This document shows positions 1 to 6,306 of a DNA stretch of 8,236 nt, in pieces; positions within the stretch are counted from its first letter, which is position 1; every line of letters starts with the position of its first letter. The stretch lies in the NCBI GenBank assembly GCA_948467695.1, contig CAOKFJ010000063.1, positions 1 to 8,236 of the forward strand. The letters are read 5' to 3'. This DNA is from an uncultured Allobaculum sp. (GTDB lineage: Bacteria > Bacillota_I > Bacilli_A > Erysipelotrichales > Erysipelotrichaceae). A program made the translations under genes and the position numbers. The notes under the pieces were generated by a model. The model was not told the origin of the DNA. It worked only from the letters and a program-made list of their open reading frames with translations, and ran no database searches.

Positions 1-9
1 ACGCGTAAG

Positions 10-35
10 AAAAAAGACCGGCAAGCCGGTCTTAA
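10..35 (-). terminator. Intrinsic terminator of the galactokinase gene
   Basis: A GC-rich inverted repeat has arms at 14-22 and 25-33 (AAGACCGGC / GCCGGTCTT). On the minus strand it is followed by a run of six T (complement of 10-15). It lies about 30 bases past the kinase stop codon, so the kinase transcript should end here. The innermost pairs must open to leave a usable loop. The plus strand side lacks a T run, so I do not call it bidirectional. Confidence 0.88.
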
Positions 36-63
36 TGGTTATTCGATTGTGTGCAGACAGGAT

Positions 64-1338
64 TTAGAATACCTGAACACCGCCGAAGGGACGGATCTGC
101 AGGATGTGGCATGCGCCTTCGCCAAACGCATTGTCCATTGTTGCAGCGTAAGCTTCAACAAGTTCATTGGGCACGAATGCCTGGATGGTGCCGGCGAATC
201 CGCCGCCGTGTACACGGTGAGCGCCTTTGCCGTCGAGAACGAGTTCGCTCAGAGCAAGAGCAAGGGATACTGCCTGGTTTTTGTAGTCAGCCGGAGAGTA
301 GATGTTCTGGAGATATTTGAAGGACGAGGTTCCGGAAGCCAGAATCTGTTTTTCGAATGCTTCGAGATCATTTGCGCTCAGAGCAGCAACAGCTTTGCGT
401 ACACGTTTGTTTTCTTCGAATACGTGAATGGCACGCAGCAGTGCACGGTCGTTGCCGATTTTTTCGCGCAGTTCAGGCAGACGGGTGTAGAATTCTTTTT
501 CGTCTACTTCGCGCAGTACGGATTTGCCGAAGAATTCGTCAACTTCCTTCAGTTCGAAGGGGATGTCCGCGTAGTCCTGTGTCAGGTCGGCATGGGAAGC
601 GTGAACATCGGTGATGCACAGGGATGTGTTGAAGTCGGAGAAATCAACATCGATTTTTTCAACGATGGGGTTTGCTTTGTCGGCGAAGTCGATGTGAATC
701 AGACCGCCAACGGAGCATGCGGACTGGTCCATCAGACCGCAGGGTTTGCCGAAGAATACGTTTTCGGCATACTGACCGATTTTGGCAAGTTCAACCGGAT
801 CGAGGCTCTGCTCATTATAAAGATCCGAGTAGATGTTGCCGATCATAACTTCGAACGCTGCCGAGGAAGACAGACCGCTTCCCTGGAGAACGTCGCTTGT
901 CATGAAGCCGTCGAAGCCGCCGATTTTTCCGCCGTCTTCTTTGATTTTTGCAGCTACACCGCGGATGAGAGCAGCGCTACTTTCTTTTTCGTTTTCGTGA
1001 ACGGTGAGGTCCGACAGATCGATGGGGGCAATGTCGTAATCGTCGGAAAGCACTTTGACGATACCGTCCTCACGGGGGCTGACAACTGCGATGATGTCAA
1101 GGTTGATGGATGTAGCGAGAACTTCACCCTGCTGGTGGTCGGTGTGGTTTCCGATAACTTCGCTGCGTCCGGGAACCGAGATTACATTGACCTCTTTGTC
1201 ACCGTAAAGTTCGATGAACTTGTCGATGGCTTTTGCGTACCGGGGTTTCTGTGCGTCTGCAAGATCGGCATAGATTTCGGTGAGACGCGCATCGAGCGCC
1301 CCGTTTAGAATTTCTTCTCTTAACTGACTAGCAATCAT
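64..1338 (-). CDS. galK: Galactokinase (GHMP kinase family)
   Basis: Phosphorylates galactose at C1 with ATP, the entry step of the Leloir pathway, in the cytoplasm. From the chosen start the protein is 424 residues, a normal length. All three GHMP motifs are visible: the galactokinase signature PGRSEVIGNHTDH at 56-68, the phosphate-binding LQGSGLSSSAA at 151-161, and HRVHGGGFAG at 374-383. The probable catalytic Asp is D204 in GLMDQ. The usual GEHTDY has become GNHTDH; I recall this variant from clostridial galactokinases, but it changes a sugar-pocket position, so a related sugar substrate is not excluded. The frame is open up to an ATG at 1440, but I place the start at 1338 because an AAGGAG (1346-1351) lies seven bases upstream and a good promoter (1377-1406) falls inside the would-be extension. 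No galT or galE is in the window. The gene is divergent from a LacI/GalR regulator, which probably controls it. Confidence 0.93.
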   Translation of the reverse strand: MIASQLREEILNGALDARLTEIYADLADAQKPRYAKAIDKFIELYGDKEVNVISVPGRSEVIGNHTDHQQGEVLATSINLDIIAVVSPREDGIVKVLSDDYDIAPIDLSDLTVHENEKESSAALIRGVAAKIKEDGGKIGGFDGFMTSDVLQGSGLSSSAAFEVMIGNIYSDLYNEQSLDPVELAKIGQYAENVFFGKPCGLMDQSACSVGGLIHIDFADKANPIVEKIDVDFSDFNTSLCITDVHASHADLTQDYADIPFELKEVDEFFGKSVLREVDEKEFYTRLPELREKIGNDRALLRAIHVFEENKRVRKAVAALSANDLEAFEKQILASGTSSFKYLQNIYSPADYKNQAVSLALALSELVLDGKGAHRVHGGGFAGTIQAFVPNELVEAYAATMDNAFGEGACHILQIRPFGGVQVF

Positions 1339-1345
1339 TCGTTTT

Positions 1346-1351
1346 CTCCTT
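1346..1351 (-). promoter_or_regulatory. Ribosome binding site deciding the galK start
   Basis: AAGGAG on the minus strand, seven bases before the ATG at 1338. The upstream ATG at 1440 has no comparable site, and the predicted promoter lies downstream of it. This fixes the start at 1338. Confidence 0.85.
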
Positions 1352-1361
1352 TTTTTTAAAC

Positions 1362-1398
1362 CGCTATCATGCTCATATTCTATCAAAAGAGGATAGCG
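1362..1398. promoter_or_regulatory. Candidate operator dyad flanking the galK -10
   Basis: Perfect 7-base arms CGCTATC (1362-1368) and GATAGCG (1392-1398) lie about 30 bases centre to centre, one in the promoter spacer and one at or just after the expected transcript start. The spacing is about three helical turns, so two protein subunits could bind on one face. It is not a standard compact LacI-family operator with a central CG, and the GATAGC core also occurs in coding sequence of this window, so chance is possible. Confidence 0.3.
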
Positions 1399-1406
1399 CG
1401 TTTCAA
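1377..1406 (-). promoter_or_regulatory. Predicted galK promoter (housekeeping sigma type)
   Basis: On the minus strand, -35 TTGAAA (1401-1406) and -10 TAGAAT (1377-1382) are 18 bases apart. A TG one base before the -10 makes it an extended -10. Transcription should begin near 1370, giving a leader of about 30 bases before the ATG at 1338. A dyad of CGCTATC (1362-1368) and GATAGCG (1392-1398) flanks the -10, which suits repressor control, but the operator assignment is inference. Confidence 0.7.
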
Positions 1407-1498
1407 TGTTTCGTAAAACTTCTTTTAAACTTCTTTTCATTTACTAAATATCAAAAAAGGAAAGATTATTTGTCCCTTATGCTTTACACTTACTTCAG

Positions 1499-2546
<1,048 letters not shown>

Positions 2547-2588
2547 AACCAGAAAGATTTGAATCAGCAATCACCAGATAACCAATAG

Positions 2589-2615
2589 CGGCTGTCCATT
2601 CGGGCAGCCGTTTTT
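2589..2615 (+). terminator. Intrinsic terminator of the LacI/GalR regulator gene
   Basis: Arms CGGCTGTCC (2589-2597) and GGGCAGCCG (2602-2610) pair over nine positions with one G-U pair around a four-base loop, followed by TTTTT at 2611-2615. It lies about 40 bases past the regulator stop codon. The next 95 bases hold no gene that I can support before the convergent nusG terminator. Confidence 0.92.
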
Positions 2616-2710
2616 CTATGCTCTTCTTGTTTTTCTGTCGTTCTGCTTTTTGCATGCGGTGCAATTCAGGCGGCGACTGACCGGTTTCCCGTTTCTTCTC
2701 CATTTATCGC

Positions 2711-2754
2711 AAAAACGCAGCAGTGCTCCATTTGAAGGATGCGCTGCTGCGTTT
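2711..2754 (-). terminator. Intrinsic terminator of nusG
   Basis: A perfect 11-base inverted repeat, AAACGCAGCAG (2713-2723) and CTGCTGCGTTT (2744-2754), is followed on the minus strand by T residues that partly belong to the stem (complement of 2711-2715). It lies about 35 bases after the nusG stop, so nusG transcription ends here rather than running into rplK as in many bacteria. Confidence 0.85.
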
Positions 2755-2787
2755 GACTGCATAAAGCGATAGATGAACGTGTCTGAA

Positions 2788-3354
2788 CTACTGTTCCGAT
2801 GCAGGTTCGCGTTTCTGGATTTCAGCGAAAGGAAGATCGATGATCGAATCTTTTCCCATCATCTGGAAAGAAGCTTTGATGGTGCGGTTTTCTGTATCGA
2901 CAGAAATAACTTTAACGATGGTGCCCTGAAGCGCGCCGCCGATGACTTCAGCGAAGTCGCCGGGAACAACATCAACGTTTACCGTTTCGACACCGAGGTT
3001 GAGGCGTTTGAGAACAGCGTCAACTTCTTCCTGAGCTACAGGGAAAGGTTTGGCGCCTTTTCCGCTCGATCCGATAAATCCGGTTACGCCCGGTGTATTG
3101 CGGACGATGTACCATGCTTCATCGGTCATGCGCATGCGCACGAGAATGTATCCGGAGAAGAGGTTGTGTGTCTTCTTGATTTCTTTTCCGTTTTTATATT
3201 CGGTTTCAGTTTCTTCAGCAACAACGATATCAAACAGCGAGTCTTCAAGACCCATGGTTTTGATTCGTTTTTCAAGGTTGTCTTTTACACGGTTTTCCTG
3301 ACCGGCGTACGTGTTGACGACATACCAGTTAATGTTCTCATCATGATTCGACAT
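2788..3354 (-). CDS. nusG: Transcription termination/antitermination factor NusG
   Basis: Binds elongating RNA polymerase, modulates pausing and Rho-dependent termination, and in many bacteria links transcription to translation. It is 188 residues, normal for the family. The NGN domain spans about 9-115, starting at WYVVNTYAGQENRVKDNLEK and including the FSGYILV and VRNTPGVTGFIG segments. The C-terminal KOW domain is at about 130-178, beginning VPGDFAEVIGGALQG. Start ATG at 3354 is preceded by AAAGGAGA seven bases away. Unlike in the usual secE-nusG-rplK arrangement, it is separated from secE by 342 bases containing a terminator and is followed by its own terminator, so it is probably a single-gene transcript. 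Its promoter is uncertain; see 3499-3507. Confidence 0.96.
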   Translation of the reverse strand: MSNHDENINWYVVNTYAGQENRVKDNLEKRIKTMGLEDSLFDIVVAEETETEYKNGKEIKKTHNLFSGYILVRMRMTDEAWYIVRNTPGVTGFIGSSGKGAKPFPVAQEEVDAVLKRLNLGVETVNVDVVPGDFAEVIGGALQGTIVKVISVDTENRTIKASFQMMGKDSIIDLPFAEIQKREPASEQ

Positions 3355-3644
3355 TTTGATTTCTCCTTTGTCTCAAGCTGTTCTTGATGAAAGTTTCTTG
3401 CGCATCGCGCATTCCCGTTTGACTGAAGACGGACTGGCGGGAAAACAATCCGTCCGGATCTAGTGCAGGCATGCTGGCATGTCCGCTAATCTCTTAAAAT
3501 TCTACCATCCCGCACGCCACTTCGCTGATTAAACTGCCATCTGAGGCACTTGACTTTGTGCAAAGCCTGTCAGTTTCGCCGCGTGATGCCAATATCCAGG
3601 CATAAGGCAGAGGGAAAACTTGCACAGCGAAGAAATGTGCGATG
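3355..3644. other. Long non-coding stretch upstream of nusG
   Basis: About 290 bases between the secE terminator and the nusG start encode no protein that I can support; the short open frames here have no ribosome binding site or recognisable sequence. Contents I can see are a candidate extended -10 element (3499-3507), a weak inverted repeat GACGGA / TCCGTC (3428-3433 and 3449-3454) inside the predicted leader, a repeated GGCATG near 3468 and 3476, and the nusG ribosome binding site (3362-3369). No T-loop GTTCRA-type sequence is present, so I see no tRNA. A structured leader is possible but not recognisable as a known riboswitch. Confidence 0.5.
3499..3507 (-). promoter_or_regulatory. Candidate extended -10 promoter element for nusG
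   Basis: The minus strand reads TGG-TAGAAT, an extended -10 of which TAGAAT is 3499-3504. No acceptable -35 lies 16-18 bases upstream. If used, transcription would start near 3492 and give a nusG leader of about 140 bases. Support comes from the terminator just upstream (3645-3667), which implies nusG needs its own promoter. Confidence 0.4.
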
Positions 3645-3667
3645 AAAAAGACAGGCGCTTGCCTGCC
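3645..3667 (-). terminator. Intrinsic terminator after secE
   Basis: Arms 3650-3656 and 3661-3667 (on the minus strand GGCAGGC ... GCCTGTC, one G-U pair) enclose a four-base loop and are followed by TTTTT (complement of 3645-3649). It lies 30 bases past the secE stop and separates rpmG-secE from nusG. Confidence 0.88.
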
Positions 3668-3696
3668 TTGCGTAATCTGCATCTGTTGCGATCAAG

Positions 3697-3897
3697 CTAA
3701 ATGGAAACAATCCAGCTGATGAGTCCGGATGCGCAAACTTCACAAATGAAGAAGTAGGCACCAAAGAGCAGCGTGAACAGAAGCACGAGTCCGCTCGACT
3801 GCATCAGTTCTTTGAATGTGGGCCATTTGACTTTTTTCAGTGCGGACCAGATCGCCTTAGGCGAATATGTAGGGTCCTTGATTTCAGTTTCAGCCAT
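3697..3897 (-). CDS. secE: Preprotein translocase subunit SecE
   Basis: Small essential membrane subunit that clamps SecY in the SecYEG protein-conducting channel. The 66-residue length is typical of the short Gram-positive form with one membrane span. A cytoplasmic amphipathic segment carries the family signature at about 18-30 (WSALKKVKWPTFKEL, with the conserved WPT). One hydrophobic transmembrane helix follows at about 36-60. The ATG at 3897 follows an AAAAGGA at 3905-3911. It lies 20 bases downstream of rpmG, so the two share a transcript, which ends at the terminator 3645-3667. Confidence 0.95.
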   Translation of the reverse strand: MAETEIKDPTYSPKAIWSALKKVKWPTFKELMQSSGLVLLFTLLFGAYFFICEVCASGLISWIVSI

Positions 3898-3917
3898 AAT
3901 CTATTCCTTTTCTATCC

Positions 3918-4067
3918 CTATTTCGATTCTTTATGCAAAGTATGCTTATTGCATTTCGGACAGTACTTGCGAATTTCCAGACGGCCTGTCTGATTTTTCT
4001 TGTTTTTCTCCGTTGTGTAATTTCGGGAGAAGCATTCTGTACAGACCAAAGTAATCTTATCAGCCAT
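3918..4067 (-). CDS. rpmG: 50S ribosomal protein L33 (zinc-binding form)
   Basis: Small protein of the large ribosomal subunit, 49 residues, normal for L33. Two CXXC pairs (C9/C12 in CTEC and C36/C39 in CPKC) mark the zinc-binding C+ form. The [10 protein letters not shown] and [21 protein letters not shown] segments are characteristic of L33. The frame extends further upstream, but the start is set at 4067 because AAAGGGGG (4075-4082) sits seven bases before that ATG, homology begins there, and the promoter (4093-4121) lies inside the longer version. First gene of an rpmG-secE unit. Confidence 0.95.
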   Translation of the reverse strand: MADKITLVCTECFSRNYTTEKNKKNQTGRLEIRKYCPKCNKHTLHKESK

Positions 4068-4092
4068 TTTCAGGCCCCCTTTGCAAGAACAG

Positions 4093-4121
4093 AATATACC
4101 ATCTGCGCAAATGTAAGTCAA
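4093..4121 (-). promoter_or_regulatory. Promoter of rpmG-secE
   Basis: On the minus strand -35 TTGACT (4116-4121) and -10 TATATT (4093-4098) are exactly 17 bases apart, with TG one base before the -10. Both hexamers are within one or two bases of consensus. Transcription would start near 4086, leaving a leader of about 18 bases. This is the best housekeeping promoter in the window and fits a highly expressed ribosomal-protein gene. Confidence 0.85.
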
Positions 4122-4204
4122 TCTTTGCGCACCCGCGCCTGTAAGCGCTATCGGTACTTCTGCGGTATTCAAATTGTGTTTTGTTTATATCGGCATGAGA
4201 AACA

Positions 4205-4254
4205 GCGCTGATTCATGCTCGTTTTTTCGTATCGCCGCTGCATTGAGTCAGCGC
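4205..4254 (-). other. Inverted repeat after the sigma-like gene
   Basis: Perfect 7-base arms GCGCTGA (4205-4211) and TCAGCGC (4248-4254) enclose 36 bases. On the minus strand the repeat is followed by TGTTTCTC, not a true T run. It may be a weak terminator for the sigma-like gene, or chance. The rest of 4122-4324 shows no gene. Confidence 0.3.
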
Positions 4255-4324
4255 CTTGTATCAGTGCGCATGCGCCTAGAGCTGACGAGAACGTCTATGA
4301 GCAGATGGACCGCTCTTTGCCAAA

Positions 4325-4615
4325 TTATCCTCTGCGCCGGTCTGTGACGTATGAAGCGTATTTCTCTGCCAGTACGAGAGCGGGCGGTTTGATGGAGGAG
4401 AGATAGAGTCTGTCCATTCTTTTCTGGGCTGTTCTGTGCCCTACTGCGCGTCCGTCAGTTTTTAAGATGCCCTCGCAGTAAACCCATGCGCTTTTGGCGC
4501 GGTCAACTGCCGAACGTATGCGATAGCGATTGACCCGCATAATCCGGCAAATGATATAGCGCGGATAACCGCAGGCCAGATACGCCAGAATGGTCCAGTC
4601 CTCGCTGCTTAGCAC
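4325..4615 (-). CDS. C-terminal (region 4) part of the frameshifted sigma-like factor
   Basis: Residues 2-44 counted from a GTG at 4615 (LSSEDWTILAYLACG ... RIRSAVDRAKSAW) look like sigma region 4, the helix-turn-helix that contacts the -35 element: an acidic 'LSxxEw' start, a GYP turn and a terminal 'RAKSAW' resembling the usual RAR/RVKxxL. The similarity does not begin at this GTG. The same frame continues upstream as VLDLLYDV before it, open back to 4669, and no ribosome binding site precedes the GTG. I therefore read it as the displaced end of the gene starting at 5085. Joined, the protein would be about 253 residues against 218 in B. subtilis SigH; a basic tail of about 50 residues after region 4 has no counterpart that I recognise. 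Independent translation from the GTG, which overlaps the upstream stop by seven bases, remains possible. Confidence 0.6.
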   Translation of the reverse strand: MLSSEDWTILAYLACGYPRYIICRIMRVNRYRIRSAVDRAKSAWVYCEGILKTDGRAVGHRTAQKRMDRLYLSSIKPPALVLAEKYASYVTDRRRG

Positions 4616-5085
4616 ATCGTAAAGCAGGTCGAGAACACGCCGGCGCTGACTTTGGCGAGAATATCGCTCTCAAACCGTCCTGCATAGCCTGCCGCTTCGC
4701 TGATGGTCATCAGGCGTGTCGACAGAATACCGTCTTCTTCAAGCCCATCCAGCGAAACAGACTGTCGAAGACTGCTGCCGCTTGCCGTCATCTGGCGAAT
4801 AATGCTGACGGCGCGCTTGTGAAGCATCAGAAAATAGAACGCGCCAATGTCTGTTTTTGATTTTTCCTGATAGCGGTCGAGCATTTTTTCGAAGATTTCA
4901 TAGGAATGGGAAGTCCACTCATAGCGCGGCATAACGCCTTCGAGATATCCGCGATACACACGCTCAGCGAGCGGCTGCAGATCATTGAACAGCAGCTTGT
5001 AGGCTTCTTCATCCTTCTGGCGTATGAGATACAGCATTTCATAGCGGTTCAGTTTGCCGTGAAATTCATTTCTGGGTCTGGGCAT
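4609..5085 (-). CDS. Sigma-70-family-like (SigH-like) factor, N-terminal part, frameshifted
   Basis: Predicted 158 residues. Residues 23-97 resemble sigma region 2, which binds core polymerase and the -10 element: EEAYKLLFNDLQPLAERVYRGYL, then IGAFYFLMLHKRAVSIIRQM in place of the usual 'yl.riarNraid.lR'. SLDGLEEDG at 111-119 resembles the linker of SigH. Position in the rlmB-to-rpmG interval matches sigH of B. subtilis. The match is weak, so family placement relies on both context and sequence. The last eight residues (FSTCFTMC) fit nothing, and the expected region 4 continues in the -1 frame, so one indel (or frameshift) lies between about 4669 and 4612. The ATG at 5085 has a strong AGGAGGT five bases upstream. 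A terminator lies just upstream (5130-5159) and I see no promoter, so expression may be low or depend on readthrough. yacP, normally between rlmB and sigH, is missing. Confidence 0.65.
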   Translation of the reverse strand: MPRPRNEFHGKLNRYEMLYLIRQKDEEAYKLLFNDLQPLAERVYRGYLEGVMPRYEWTSHSYEIFEKMLDRYQEKSKTDIGAFYFLMLHKRAVSIIRQMTASGSSLRQSVSLDGLEEDGILSTRLMTISEAAGYAGRFESDILAKVSAGVFSTCFTMC

Positions 5086-5129
5086 GAGTTACCTCCTGCT
5101 GAGCATCTGCCAGTCTGTTTCGGGGATGC

Positions 5130-5159
5130 AAAAGCAGACCTGTCCTCAGACAGATCTGC
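5130..5159 (-). terminator. Intrinsic terminator of the cysS-mrnC-rlmB operon
   Basis: Eleven-base arms (5134-5144 and 5149-5159; minus strand GCAGATCTGTC and GACAGGTCTGC, one U-G pair) enclose a four-base loop and are followed by TTTT (complement of 5130-5133). It lies just past the rlmB stop and 45 bases before the sigma-like ATG, so it separates the two. Confidence 0.88.
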
Positions 5160-5170
5160 CTGTAAAATGC

Positions 5171-5923
5171 TTAGATTTCTTCTTTTGCGCTTTGAATCTG
5201 GTACATCAGAATCGCCGCGGCAACCGAAGCGTTGAGCGACTGCACTGCGCCGCGCATGGGAATGTGGACTTTGAAGTCGCACTGACTGCGGACGCTTTTT
5301 GACATGCCTTTTCCCTCGTTGCCGATTACGAGAACGAGCGGACGGTCATACAGCCCCTTGCGATAGTCGAGACTGGTCGCGTCAAAATCGCTGCCGGCAA
5401 CCCACCAGCCGTGCTCTTTGAGTTTGATCAGCGCGTTGGAAAGGCTCGATACCGAAGCGACCGGCATGGAGTAGGCTGCTCCAGCTGATGTTTTGACGGC
5501 AGAGGGGGTAAGACCTGCGCCGTTATGCTTGCACAGAATTACTCCGACAGCACCGGCGGCATCAGCCGAGCGCAGAATAGCGCCGACGTTGTGCGGATCC
5601 TGAATTTCATCCAGAGCGATGAGCAGCGGATACTTCTCCATCAGCGTTTTCCCCTCACCCGGATCGCCGATTTTATTCATCAGCTCATCGAGCGAAAGGA
5701 CCGGAAGGTCTTTGACTTTGGCGGCGATGCCCTGATGAACACCGTGATCCGTCATTTTGTCGAGATCCTTTTTCGTTACGGTTTTCAGACGGATGCCTTT
5801 GGGAAGCGACGCGAGAATTTTCTGCGTGCGTCCGTCGTTCTGCCCGTTCTGCAGGTAGATTTCAACGATGGTTTTCGGGTTGTCCTTGAGCGTTTCAAAT
5901 ACATTTTTTCCGTAGACGATCAT
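5171..5923 (-). CDS. rlmB: 23S rRNA (guanosine-2'-O-)-methyltransferase RlmB / TrmH-family SPOUT
   Basis: SPOUT-class methyltransferase of the TrmH/SpoU family that places a 2'-O-methyl on a guanosine of 23S rRNA (G2251 in E. coli numbering), using S-adenosylmethionine. The 250 residues match the family length. An N-terminal substrate-binding domain (about 1-75) begins VYGKNVFETL and ends HGVHQGIAAKV. The knotted catalytic domain carries motif 1 LDEIQDPHNVGAILRSA (104-120), motif 2 IGNEGKGMS (200-208) and motif 3 IPMRGAVQSLNASVAAA (221-237). The start ATG at 5923 overlaps the mrnC stop as ATGA, indicating translational coupling; an AGGTGA lies just upstream within mrnC. Last gene of the cysS operon. 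The precise RNA target is inferred from family and context. Confidence 0.93.
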   Translation of the reverse strand: MIVYGKNVFETLKDNPKTIVEIYLQNGQNDGRTQKILASLPKGIRLKTVTKKDLDKMTDHGVHQGIAAKVKDLPVLSLDELMNKIGDPGEGKTLMEKYPLLIALDEIQDPHNVGAILRSADAAGAVGVILCKHNGAGLTPSAVKTSAGAAYSMPVASVSSLSNALIKLKEHGWWVAGSDFDATSLDYRKGLYDRPLVLVIGNEGKGMSKSVRSQCDFKVHIPMRGAVQSLNASVAAAILMYQIQSAKEEI

Positions 5924-6306
5924 AAGTTTTCACCTAATTTCATGCAGACATCAAGCAGTTCTTCCATGCGCTCTTCGTGATGGTACAGATACAGATACCC
6001 GAACAGCGCTTCAAGCCCTGTGGCTTTGAGATACGTCTTGAGACTGGCGTTTTTCGCCGGGCTTTTGACATGGGCGTTGCATCCGCGGCGAACGATCTCT
6101 TTCTCGTCTTCATTGAGCAGATTCTGCTCTTCAAGCTGATCGAGAACGGCAGCCTGACCCACAGCGCTGTTGTATTTGGCAGCGCGCTTCTGGAGAACGT
6201 CGGCTTTTCGCAGACCGAGATCAAAGAGTGTTTTGCGCACTTTAAGCGAATAAATCGCGTCGCCCATCCAGGCAAGCGTTACCGGGTTTTCTGTAACGAT
6301 CTCCAT
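5920..6306 (-). CDS. mrnC: Mini-ribonuclease III (MrnC)
   Basis: Dimeric RNase III-type nuclease without a double-stranded RNA-binding domain; in Bacillus it trims the ends of 23S rRNA precursor. The 128 residues match the family. The RNase III catalytic helices are seen as LAWMGDAIYSLKVR (11-24, with acidic D16) and ATGLEALFGYLYL (95-107, with acidic E99). The intervening RRGCNAHVKSP (73-83) corresponds to the highly conserved RGRNAK of the family, with Cys76 replacing Arg, which is unusual. The ATG at 6306 overlaps the cysS stop codon by one base (TAATG), and the gene ends in an ATGA overlap with rlmB, so all three are coupled. Confidence 0.95.
   Translation of the reverse strand: MEIVTENPVTLAWMGDAIYSLKVRKTLFDLGLRKADVLQKRAAKYNSAVGQAAVLDQLEEQNLLNEDEKEIVRRGCNAHVKSPAKNASLKTYLKATGLEALFGYLYLYHHEERMEELLDVCMKLGENL

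Noticed and set aside
49..1308. Long plus-strand open frame (419 codons) opposite galK
   Set aside because: It is the antisense shadow of a gene with intact galactokinase motifs. The translation is low-complexity (rich in F, V, C) and no ribosome binding site precedes it.
2773..3387. Plus-strand open frame opposite nusG
   Set aside because: Antisense to a full-length NusG with both domains; phenylalanine-rich shadow composition.
3355..3696. A tRNA gene between secE and nusG, as occurs in some genomes
   Set aside because: No T-loop GTTCRA sequence, no cloverleaf arms and no CCA end on either strand.
3570..3764. Short minus-strand open frame overlapping the end of secE
   Set aside because: It begins inside secE in another frame, spans the secE terminator and has no ribosome binding site or recognisable sequence.
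4140..4153. Sequence TGTAAGCGCTATCG, one base from the catabolite-repression cre consensus
   Set aside because: It sits upstream of rpmG-secE, where carbon control is not expected, and a single 13/14 match is likely by chance in several kilobases. The related GATAGC core recurs inside coding sequence.
4609..4672. Programmed -1 ribosomal frameshift in the sigma-like gene
   Set aside because: The shift is in the right direction, but no X-XXY-YYZ heptamer in the correct phase, no A-AAG type site and no clear downstream pseudoknot were found. An indel is the simpler reading, though slippage is not excluded.
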